This document shows, one piece after another, positions 36,643 to 44,221 of a stretch of 64,000 nt of DNA. The DNA is from Lonepinella sp042485795 (GTDB lineage Bacteria > Pseudomonadota > Gammaproteobacteria > Enterobacterales > Pasteurellaceae): assembly GCF_042485795.1 (NCBI RefSeq), contig NZ_CP169368.1, positions 620,001 to 684,000 of the forward strand, written 5' to 3'. How positions within the stretch are numbered: the first letter of the stretch is position 1; each line of letters begins with the position of its first letter. A program made the position numbers and the translations under genes. The notes below the pieces were generated by a model. That model saw nothing but the letters and a program-made list of their open reading frames with translations. It ran no database searches and was not told the origin of the DNA.

Positions 36643-37000
36643 CTGTAGGAACGGGGAAATTCTTTACAATTTTTTCAATAACAGTATCAAGTTCGAATAA
36701 AACTTCTTGATTATCAAATCTTAAAACTTGTAATCCTATTGAATTAAGTTCGGCATCCCGAATACGATCATTTTCCCAATGATCATGTTCATAATGCTGA
36801 CGACCATCTAATTCAATCACCAAATTTGCTTTTGGACAATAAAAATCAACAATATAGCTTAATAATGGCTTTTGTCGATAAAAACGAAATCCTAATAACT
36901 GATCATTTCTAATTCTTTCCCATAGTCGCTTTTCAGGTTCAGTTTGTGCTGAACGCAATTTTTGTGAATTTAATTTTAACGATGCGCTATAAGGTTTCAT
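36629..37000 (-). CDS. DUF559 (Vsr-like) endonuclease-fold protein
   Basis: A 123-residue protein of the DUF559 family, related in fold to very-short-patch-repair and other PD-(D/E)XK nucleases. Family positions are all present: TEPEKRLWERIRNDQLLGFR with Glu23, RQKPLLSYIVDFYC with Asp52, the core LVIELDGRQH with Glu63/Asp65 and Gln68-His69, and a final VLRFDNQEVL strand. It looks catalytically intact. ATG 37000 lies 2 bases after the DUF1016 stop and uses GAGGGGG in the right inverted repeat as ribosome site. The true biochemical role of this family is not established. Confidence 0.85.
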   Translation of the reverse strand: MKPYSASLKLNSQKLRSAQTEPEKRLWERIRNDQLLGFRFYRQKPLLSYIVDFYCPKANLVIELDGRQHYEHDHWENDRIRDAELNSIGLQVLRFDNQEVLFELDTVIEKIVKNFPVPTVPPL

Positions 37001-37003
37001 TTT

Positions 37004-38044
37004 TTAATTCCCCCTCTTTGAAAAAGAGGGGGTTAGGGGGAGATTTTTTCTCGCTTTTTTAATCTGCAATTCTAATTCTCTCTCCGTTGGTAAAAACGGC
37101 AAATACTTGGCACTAAATAACTGCTTACGATCCGCCAACACAGAATACTTCGCTACCGCTTCGCTTTTCTCGCTACACAAAACTAAACCGATAGTTGGAT
37201 TATCATCCGCTCCTTTAATTTCTTGATCAAATAAGCGAACATAGGTATCCATTTGCCCTACATCTTGATGTTTTAATTTGCCGATTTTTAAATCAATCAA
37301 CAAAAAGCATTTGAGTTTGAAATTATAAAATACCAAATCAATGTAAAAATCTTCATCATCAAAACGAATCCGTTTTTGCCGTTCCACAAAAGCAAAACCT
37401 TTGCCAAGCTCCAACAAAAACAGTTGCAAATTGTTGATAATGGCTTGCTCAACATCATTTTCTTGATAAGTACCGTCTTGCAAATTTAAGAAATCCAAAA
37501 TATAAGGATCACGCAAATAATCTTCGATGGTTTCTTTTAGCTCTGCGGTTTTCTGTTCAGCTTCGGTAATCACTGGTGTTTTATTTTGGCTTGCTAGTAA
37601 ACGCTCGTAATATAGCACAGAAATTTGGCGATCTAAGGCACGAACAGACCAATTTTGTTCAATGGTTTCACGCATATACCAAAGGCGTGCTTGTTGATTT
37701 TCTACTTGAATTAAACGGCGATAATGCGACCAGCTCAATTCGGAACACAGTGTGTTCCAAATTGGGAATGCCAAATAAAATTGACGCATATTGCGTAAAT
37801 TTCGCTCATCAAATCCCTTGCCAAACATCTCCGTTAAGCGTTCAGAAAGATCTTTTAGTACATATTTTCCGTACTCCGCACGGCTTTCGCCCTGCTGTTC
37901 ATCTTCCACAATCAAACGCCCAATCTGCCAATAAGACTGCACCATCGCCACATTGACCGTTTGGCGAACTTGTTTTTTTGCCTGATGAATAATCTCGGCA
38001 ATTTGGCTAAATAGTGTATTGTTGGTTTGTGGCAAATTCGGCAT
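37004..38044 (-). CDS. PD-(D/E)XK nuclease-domain protein, DUF1016/YhcG family
   Basis: The N-terminal DUF1016_N domain (about 5-150: VQSYWQIGRLIVEDEQQG, FPIWNTLCSELSWSHYRRL) is followed by a restriction-endonuclease-like domain (about 200-330) with RFDDEDFYIDLVFYN and LLIDLKIGKLKHQDVGQMD, whose Asp...Asp-x-Lys fits a nuclease centre. The family often sits beside restriction systems and in defence islands; its role is not settled. The last about 14 residues (KNLPLTPSFSKRGN) are encoded by the right inverted repeat of the DUF559 unit, so the native C-terminus was replaced by readthrough into it. No uptake sequence is present. Confidence 0.88.
   Translation of the reverse strand: MPNLPQTNNTLFSQIAEIIHQAKKQVRQTVNVAMVQSYWQIGRLIVEDEQQGESRAEYGKYVLKDLSERLTEMFGKGFDERNLRNMRQFYLAFPIWNTLCSELSWSHYRRLIQVENQQARLWYMRETIEQNWSVRALDRQISVLYYERLLASQNKTPVITEAEQKTAELKETIEDYLRDPYILDFLNLQDGTYQENDVEQAIINNLQLFLLELGKGFAFVERQKRIRFDDEDFYIDLVFYNFKLKCFLLIDLKIGKLKHQDVGQMDTYVRLFDQEIKGADDNPTIGLVLCSEKSEAVAKYSVLADRKQLFSAKYLPFLPTERELELQIKKARKNLPLTPSFSKRGN
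37008..37046 (-). repeat. Right terminal inverted repeat of the DUF559 unit
   Basis: One mismatch (G/A in the CTAG/CTAA tag) from the complement of the left copy. It lies inside the DUF1016 frame on the minus strand and provides its last codons, while its GAGGGGG serves as Shine-Dalgarno for the DUF559 gene. Confidence 0.9.
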
Positions 38045-38062
38045 TTTGTTTCTCTATTTAGA

Positions 38063-38108
38063 TTTTGCAATCAGTGATTGCACAATTCGGGACTCACTGC
38101 GTTCCGAA
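38063..38108 (+). repeat. Composite palindrome, right copy bounding the nuclease genes
   Basis: TTTTGCAATCAGTGATTGCACAA (38063-38085) is followed by ATTCGGGACTCACTGCG and TTCCGAATCTCTC, which forms its own ATTCGG/CCGAAT stem. Same order and direction as the left copy at 36484-36556. It lies between the glyQ stop and the DUF1016 start. Confidence 0.65.
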
Positions 38109-38114
38109 TCTCTC

Positions 38115-39023
38115 TTACTTCTTACACCCTGGAAACCCTAAGGCTTCACGACTGGCATAATAGGCTTCTGCCACGCCTTTAGTCAGCGTGCGAATACGCA
38201 AAATATAACGCTGACGTTCTGTCACCGAAATCGCTTTGCGTGCATCAAGCATATTAAAGCTATGTGCTGCTTTTAAAATGCGTTCGTAAGCAGGCAATGG
38301 CAACGGTTTTTCTAATTCTAACAAGGCTTTGGCTTCTTTTTCGTAATGGTCAAAACATTGGAATAAAAAGTCAGTGTCAGCGTATTCAAAGTTATAAGTA
38401 GATTGCTCCACTTCATTTTGGTGGAACACATCGCCGTAAGTGGTTTTGCCGAGTGGACCGTCTGAATAAACTAAATCGTACACAGAGTCCACACCTTGAA
38501 TATACATCGCCAAACGCTCTAAACCGTAGGTGATTTCACCTGTAACAGGACGACATTCTAAACCGCCTACTTGTTGGAAATAGGTGAACTGGGTCACTTC
38601 CATACCATTCAACCACACTTCCCAACCTAAGCCCCACGCACCTAAAGTCGGATTTTCCCAGTTATCTTCCACAAAGCGAATATCGTTTTGGGTTGGGTCA
38701 AAGCCGAGCATTTTTAGACTCTCAAGGTAAAGTTCTTGAATATTATCTGGGGACGGTTTAATCACCACTTGGAATTGATAATAATGTTGCAAACGGTTCG
38801 GGTTTTCGCCATAGCGACCGTCCGTTGGGCGACGTGACGGTTGTACATAAGCAAATGCCATTGGCTCAGGGCCTAATGCACGCAAAGCGGTCATTGGGTG
38901 CGACGTTCCTGCTCCCACTTCCATATCAAAAGGCTGTACAATGGTTGCCCCTTGTTTTGCCCAGTAATCTTGCAGGGCTAAAATCATCCCTTGGAATGTT
39001 TTTACGTTAAATGTTGTTGTCAT
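38115..39023 (-). CDS. glyQ: Glycine-tRNA ligase alpha subunit
   Basis: The 302 residues match E. coli (303). Class II motifs are clear: FQGMILALQDYWAKQGATI near the start, GAGTSHPMTALRALG, PSRRPTDGRYGENPNRLQHY and the LGWEVWLNGMEVTQFTYFQ core. It forms the alpha2beta2 enzyme with GlyS. The operon is interrupted by accessory genes, so glyS must be transcribed through them or from its own promoter. Confidence 0.98.
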   Translation of the reverse strand: MTTTFNVKTFQGMILALQDYWAKQGATIVQPFDMEVGAGTSHPMTALRALGPEPMAFAYVQPSRRPTDGRYGENPNRLQHYYQFQVVIKPSPDNIQELYLESLKMLGFDPTQNDIRFVEDNWENPTLGAWGLGWEVWLNGMEVTQFTYFQQVGGLECRPVTGEITYGLERLAMYIQGVDSVYDLVYSDGPLGKTTYGDVFHQNEVEQSTYNFEYADTDFLFQCFDHYEKEAKALLELEKPLPLPAYERILKAAHSFNMLDARKAISVTERQRYILRIRTLTKGVAEAYYASREALGFPGCKK

Positions 39024-39091
39024 AAGTTATCTCAAAAAAATAATGAAAATTTGCACCGCATTATACGGGAAAATTGATGAATATAAAACGG

Positions 39092-39823
39092 TTATAAATC
39101 ACCAAAACACACTTGTAATGCGGTAATTGCCGTTAATGCGGCGGTTTCGGTGCGTAATACTCGCTTGCCGAGCAAAATGTCGGTAAAGCCTTGTTGTTCG
39201 GTTTGGCTGATTTCTTGTGGCGACAAACCGCCCTCCGAGCCAATCAACAACCGCACCCCAGCCGCAGGAATTTGCGGCAAAGTTTTAATGGAATAATTGG
39301 CTCTTGGGTGCAAATTGAGCTTTAACGTGCCATCTTGCTCCGCACACCAATCTTGCAACTTCATCATCGGACGAATTTCAGGCACCACATTTCGCCCACA
39401 TTGTTCACAAGCCGCAATAGCAATTTTCTGCCATTGCTGAATTTTTTTCTCCATCCGTTCCGTATCTAATTTCACTCCACAACGTTCTGACCAAAGCGGC
39501 GTGATCACATTCACTCCCAATTCCACGGATTTTTGAATAGTAAATTCCATTCGCTCGCCACGAGAAATCACTTGTCCTAAATGGATTTTTAACGGGCTTT
39601 CTCGGTTATCAAGTTGACGATCTAAAATTTCGACACTGACCGTTTTTTTACTGCTTTCGGTAATTTGAGCAGGATAAATATAATTTGAGCCATCAAACAG
39701 CTCTAATTTTTCGCCAACCTGCATACGCAATACTCGCCCAACGTGATTGGCGGCATCTTCGCTGAGTTGGCATTGGGATTGATTTTCTAAGGATTCAGGG
39801 TGGTAGATTCTGGGTATTCTCAT
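39092..39823 (-). CDS. rsmE: 16S rRNA m3U1498 methyltransferase
   Basis: A 243-residue SPOUT enzyme, same length as E. coli. Motifs: N-terminal PUA-like part (RIPRIYHPE, HVGRVLRMQVGE), and the C-terminal knot LLIGSEGGLSPQEI and LLGKRVLRTETAALTAI. Divergent from the LplT-Aas fusion; no obvious operon partner downstream (68 bases to glyQ on the same strand). Confidence 0.96.
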   Translation of the reverse strand: MRIPRIYHPESLENQSQCQLSEDAANHVGRVLRMQVGEKLELFDGSNYIYPAQITESSKKTVSVEILDRQLDNRESPLKIHLGQVISRGERMEFTIQKSVELGVNVITPLWSERCGVKLDTERMEKKIQQWQKIAIAACEQCGRNVVPEIRPMMKLQDWCAEQDGTLKLNLHPRANYSIKTLPQIPAAGVRLLIGSEGGLSPQEISQTEQQGFTDILLGKRVLRTETAALTAITALQVCFGDL

Positions 39824-40001
39824 TGTTGTGCTTATCCATTAACAAAGTGTGGTTGTGATAAAGCGTTATAATAAAATAAAGTGCGGTGAAAAAAAATGAT
39901 GTTTTTTTCAATATTACTTTAGCAATGAAACAAGCCCTAGCTTAAACAACAAATTTCTTTTAAACTATCTCAAAATTCCAAAAAGAAAAGGAACGTTCAA
40001 T

Positions 40002-43000
40002 ATGTTTAGTCTATTTAAAATCCGTGGCTTTTTACCCTATTTAGCCATTATGTTTATTAATGCTAGTGTGGATTTGGCACATAAAATTACCATTCAAAAT
40101 GTGTTGTTAAAAACCTTTGAGGGCGACACCCAAACTATTTTAACCGCATTAATTAACACCATGATTTTGTTACCCTTTATCTTTCTTTTTTCCCCCTCCA
40201 GTTTTATCAACGAAAAATTTTCCCGTACCAATGTGATTCGTTATAGTAGCCTAGCTGCGGTAGCCATTAGTGGGTTAATTTGTGTCTGTTATTTTATCGG
40301 GCAATTTTATTGGGCATTTGGCTTTACACTGTTATTGGCAATGCAAAGTGCGGTCTATTCCCCTGCTAAATACAGCATTATCAAATCCATTGTGGGAACG
40401 GAAAAATTAGGTAGTGCCAATGGGGTTATTCAAGCCTTAACTATTGTAGCGATTTTATTTAGTTCCTTTGCATTTTCATTTTATTTTGAACAATTTTATG
40501 TCGTATCTGATGATCCGAATGTAGTGTTGCAAAGTGTATCAGCGGTGGGTGTGGCATTAGTGGTGTTAAGTGCCTTAGAAGCGGTTTTTGCTTGGAAAAT
40601 TCCGTTTTATCCGCAAGATACCGATGAAAAAGCAGAAAAATTTTCTATGGCAAAATACCTGTCTTTGGGGTATTTAAAAGAAAATATTCAAACCACCAAA
40701 GCCAATAAAAATATTTGGTTAAGCATTATCGGATTAAGCCTGTTTTGGGGTGTTTCACAAGTCATTGCAGCAGCCTTTCCTGCCCATTACAAAGCTAACT
40801 TTGGTTCAGATAATGCTTTGATTATTCAAGGGATTTTAGCAGTGAGTGGGATTGGGTTAGTGCTAGGTTCTTATATTGCAGGGAAAATGTCGGATTATCA
40901 TATTGAACATGGTATTGTACCAGTGGGGGCATTAGGACTATTCTTTGCGTTATTTGGCTTAACAGTGGCAACCAACAATAGCCTATTAATGCTTTGTTCG
41001 CTCGGTTTTGGGGTGGCTGGTGGTTTATTTATCGTGCCATTAAATGCGACTATCCAATATTTCGCTCCGCAGGCTACCAGTGGACGCATTATGGCAGGTA
41101 ATAATTTTGTGCAAAATATTTTTATGGTGGGCTTTTTGCTACTCAGTATTTTGCTGGTGAAATTAAGTGTTTCAACCACAGGATTATTTTTATTTACCGC
41201 TGCCGTCTGCCTATTGGGGAGCTTTTTTGCTATCCTGCAATTACCTCATTTATTTGCTCGATTATTGATGATTCCGATTGTGAAAACCAGTTATCGTTTT
41301 CATGTTGACGGGCTAAAAAATCTGCCACAAAGTGGGGGAGTATTGTTATTAGGTAATCATATCAGTTGGATTGACTGGATGATTTTACAAGCTGCAAGTC
41401 CTCGGGCGATTCGCTTCGTGATGTATCGTCCGATTTACAATAAATGGTATCTCAAATGGCTATTTAAGTTTTTCCGTGTGATTCCTATTGGTGCGGGTGC
41501 CAGCAAAGATTCTATTCTAGCGGTGCGAGAATGTTTACAAAATGGCGAAGTCGTGGCGTTATTCCCTGAGGGGCATTTAAGTTATAACGGACAAATCAAC
41601 CAATTCCAAAAAGGCTTTGAGCATATCCTAAAAGATCTTGAAAATGTGGTGACTATGCCATTTTATCTACGTGGACTTTGGGGTTCAAGTTTCTCTCGAG
41701 CAGATAGCTTCTATAAACAAATGACCAAACAACGTGGCAAACGTAAAATATTGGTTGCATTTGGCAAGCCAATCCACGGCTTTATGGATGCTTCAGCGAT
41801 GAAACAAAAAGTCGTAGAACTTTCATTCAGTACTTGGGAACGCTTTATTGATAGACAAAAACCATTGCAATATCAATGGATTGAAACTGCGAAACGACAT
41901 TTGTTTAAAGATTGTATTGCTGACTCACAAGGCATGGAATTAAATAATTTAAAATTTATTACTGCCGTACTGTTATTCGTTAAAGCACTAAAATTAGAAT
42001 TAAGCAATGAAAAACATATAGGTGTTCTTTTGCCGAGTTCATCAGCTGGAGCCATTGTCAATATGGCATTATTTGTACTTGGTAAAGTCCCCGTCAATTT
42101 AAATTACACACTCAGCCAGCAAACTATGCAAAAGGCTTTAGAAAAAGCCCATATTCAAAAGGTAATTACCGCTGAAAAATTCTTGACTAAATTGCAAGAT
42201 AAAGGTTTTGATTTTACTGAAATTCTTGCGGGTAAAACGATTTTTGCTGAAAATATCAGTAAGTCAGCCACAAAATCACAAAAAATGTCTGCATTTTTCA
42301 CCGCACTTTTTGCTCCCCTTTGGTGGATTACTGCACGTTATTTTGCTTGTAGTAAACTTGATGACACTGCCACTATTTTATTTAGCAGTGGTAGTGAAGG
42401 GACACCAAAAGGTATTGAATTAAGCCATAAAAACCTACTTACCAATATCAAACAAGTGGGCGAATTGCTTAACTTCCAGAAAAACGATGTCATCTTAAAT
42501 TCTTTACCAATTTTCCATAGTTTTGGCTTAACTGTTACCACCTTAATGCCATTATGTGAAGGCATTAAAATGGTCAGTGTGCCTGATCCAACGGACGGTG
42601 CAGCCGTAGGTAAAATGTCAGCCAAGCATAATGTGAGTATTTTATTTGGTACCTCTACTTTCTTCCGTTTGTATGTGCGTAGTAAAAAACTTCACCCGTT
42701 AATGCTACAAAATGTACGAATGGTTATCGCTGGGGCTGAAAAATTAAAAGCCGATGTCAAAGAAGCCTTTAAAATGAAATTTGGTTTAGAAATTTTCGAA
42801 GGCTACGGGGCAACAGAAACTGCTCCTGTTGCTGCGGTTAATATGCCGAATATGCTTGATCCTGATACATTACATGAATTTACCTTTAGTAAGGTTGGCA
42901 CGGTGGGCTTGCCGTTACCAGGGACGATTATCAAAATTGTCGATCCGAACAGCTTGCAAGAACTGCCAACAGGCGAAGATGGGCTGATTATTATTGGCGG

Positions 43001-43457
43001 TGGACAGGTGATGAAAGGCTATTTAGATGACCCAGAAAAAACCGCTGAAGTGATTTGTGAACTAGACGGCGTACGTTATTACCTAACGGGCGACAAAGGA
43101 CATATTGATGCTCAAGGCTTTATCACCATTGTCGATCGCTACTCTCGTTTTGCTAAAATCGGTGGTGAAATGATTAGCCTTGGTGCGGTAGAGCAACAGC
43201 TCGCCAGCTTATTTGATGAACAAACCCAATATGCCGCCACGGCTATTGCCGATGAGAAAAAAGGTGAAATGGTGGTGTTATTGGTGAAATCCGATTTGTC
43301 TTTAGATGAAATCAAAAATCGCATAAAATCCGCTGAAGTCCCTCCAATTATGCAGCCGAGCGAAGTTTTATTAGTGGACGAGATCCCAATGTTAGGTACG
43401 GGGAAAGTGGATTTTAAAGGGGTGAAAAATTTAGCCGTAGCGTTACTTACTCAGTAA
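40002..43457 (+). CDS. aas: LplT-Aas fusion: lysophospholipid transporter, 2-acyl-GPE acyltransferase and acyl-ACP synthetase
   Basis: One 1151-residue polypeptide with three parts. Residues 1 to about 420 are a 12-helix MFS carrier of the LplT type; about 430-630 is a PlsC acyltransferase with the HxxxxD box GNHISWID (about 451) and FPEGHLS; about 640-1150 is an AMP-forming acyl-ACP synthetase with LFSSGSEGTPKGIELSHKN (about 790) and YLTGDKGHID. In E. coli lplT and aas are separate adjacent genes. The protein should flip lysophosphatidylethanolamine inward and reacylate it. No frame break is seen. AAAAGGAACG precedes the ATG. Confidence 0.93.
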   Translation: MFSLFKIRGFLPYLAIMFINASVDLAHKITIQNVLLKTFEGDTQTILTALINTMILLPFIFLFSPSSFINEKFSRTNVIRYSSLAAVAISGLICVCYFIGQFYWAFGFTLLLAMQSAVYSPAKYSIIKSIVGTEKLGSANGVIQALTIVAILFSSFAFSFYFEQFYVVSDDPNVVLQSVSAVGVALVVLSALEAVFAWKIPFYPQDTDEKAEKFSMAKYLSLGYLKENIQTTKANKNIWLSIIGLSLFWGVSQVIAAAFPAHYKANFGSDNALIIQGILAVSGIGLVLGSYIAGKMSDYHIEHGIVPVGALGLFFALFGLTVATNNSLLMLCSLGFGVAGGLFIVPLNATIQYFAPQATSGRIMAGNNFVQNIFMVGFLLLSILLVKLSVSTTGLFLFTAAVCLLGSFFAILQLPHLFARLLMIPIVKTSYRFHVDGLKNLPQSGGVLLLGNHISWIDWMILQAASPRAIRFVMYRPIYNKWYLKWLFKFFRVIPIGAGASKDSILAVRECLQNGEVVALFPEGHLSYNGQINQFQKGFEHILKDLENVVTMPFYLRGLWGSSFSRADSFYKQMTKQRGKRKILVAFGKPIHGFMDASAMKQKVVELSFSTWERFIDRQKPLQYQWIETAKRHLFKDCIADSQGMELNNLKFITAVLLFVKALKLELSNEKHIGVLLPSSSAGAIVNMALFVLGKVPVNLNYTLSQQTMQKALEKAHIQKVITAEKFLTKLQDKGFDFTEILAGKTIFAENISKSATKSQKMSAFFTALFAPLWWITARYFACSKLDDTATILFSSGSEGTPKGIELSHKNLLTNIKQVGELLNFQKNDVILNSLPIFHSFGLTVTTLMPLCEGIKMVSVPDPTDGAAVGKMSAKHNVSILFGTSTFFRLYVRSKKLHPLMLQNVRMVIAGAEKLKADVKEAFKMKFGLEIFEGYGATETAPVAAVNMPNMLDPDTLHEFTFSKVGTVGLPLPGTIIKIVDPNSLQELPTGEDGLIIIGGGQVMKGYLDDPEKTAEVICELDGVRYYLTGDKGHIDAQGFITIVDRYSRFAKIGGEMISLGAVEQQLASLFDEQTQYAATAIADEKKGEMVVLLVKSDLSLDEIKNRIKSAEVPPIMQPSEVLLVDEIPMLGTGKVDFKGVKNLAVALLTQ

Positions 43458-43498
43458 AAGAATTCTGTTAAAATAATCTCATGTTTTAAGTAGAGGAT

Positions 43499-44212
43499 TT
43501 GATCATCGAAAATTGGCAACGTGGCTTTGTTTTACACCGCCGAGCATATAGTGAAACCAGTTTGTTAGTGGATTTATTTACTGAAGAAACGGGACGGTTA
43601 ACGGTGTTGGCGAAAGGGGCAAGACGGAAACAGTCAGCGTGGAAAGGTGTATTGCAACCTTTTACACCGTTGTTGTTACGCTGGACAGGTAGGGGTGAAT
43701 TGAAAACCTTGACTAAAGCCGAGCCAGCGGCGATTGCCTTGCCGTTGCAACAAACGGCGTTGTTTAGTGGTTTCTATGTGAATGAACTACTTTGTCGGGT
43801 GATTGAACAGGAAACACCTAATCCCTTATTATTCCAATATTATTTGCAATGTTTAATGATGTTGGCTCAAGCCGAGAATGTTGAACCTGCGTTGCGAACC
43901 TTTGAATTTCAGCTGTTGCAAATTTTAGGTTATGGCGTAGATTTTGGACATTGTGCTGGGTCTGGCTTGCCTATTGATGCAGCGATGACCTATCAATATC
44001 GGGAAGAAAAGGGTTTTATTGCGTCCTTGATAAAAAATAACCAAACCTTTTATGGACGAGATTTATTAGCATTTCAGGCGTTGGAATTTACCGATGCAGA
44101 TGTACTGAAAGCGGCGAAACGATTTACTCGAATGGCGTTGAAACCCTATCTTGGTAATAATCCTTTGAAAAGTCGGGAATTGTTTAGCCAAAATATTTTA
44201 TATTTAAAATAA
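43499..44212 (+). CDS. recO: DNA repair protein RecO
   Basis: Loads RecA with RecR and anneals SSB-coated DNA. N-terminal OB fold (WQRGFVLHRRAYSETSLLVD), then LAKGARRKQSAWKG...LQPFTPLLLRW, and C-terminal REEKGFIASLI and RFTRMALKPYLG as in E. coli. The start is unusual: no ATG is in place. TTG 43499 is in frame, but AGAGGA (43492-43497) is only one base away. ATC at 43505 aligns with the E. coli initiator and is ideally spaced. First of a recO-rlmD-relA-dgkA gene row. Confidence 0.95.
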   Translation: MIIENWQRGFVLHRRAYSETSLLVDLFTEETGRLTVLAKGARRKQSAWKGVLQPFTPLLLRWTGRGELKTLTKAEPAAIALPLQQTALFSGFYVNELLCRVIEQETPNPLLFQYYLQCLMMLAQAENVEPALRTFEFQLLQILGYGVDFGHCAGSGLPIDAAMTYQYREEKGFIASLIKNNQTFYGRDLLAFQALEFTDADVLKAAKRFTRMALKPYLGNNPLKSRELFSQNILYLK

Positions 44213-44221
44213 TTTAACACA

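Larger units (their letters stand above)
36604..37046 (-). mobile_element. 443-bp DUF559 nuclease unit bounded by 39-bp terminal inverted repeats
   Basis: Positions 36604-36642 and the complement of 37008-37046 are identical at 38 of 39 bases. Each end is a strong hairpin (CCCCCTCTTT/AAAGAGGGGG) plus a CTAG- or TTAG-containing tag and GGGGGAG. Between them lies one complete gene whose ribosome-binding site comes from the right repeat and whose last codons and stop come from the left repeat. No transposase is present. The layout recalls REP elements around their RAYT transposase genes, but the enclosed gene is a PD-(D/E)XK-like DUF559 protein. Mobility is inference; terminal symmetry is directly seen. 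Confidence 0.65.
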
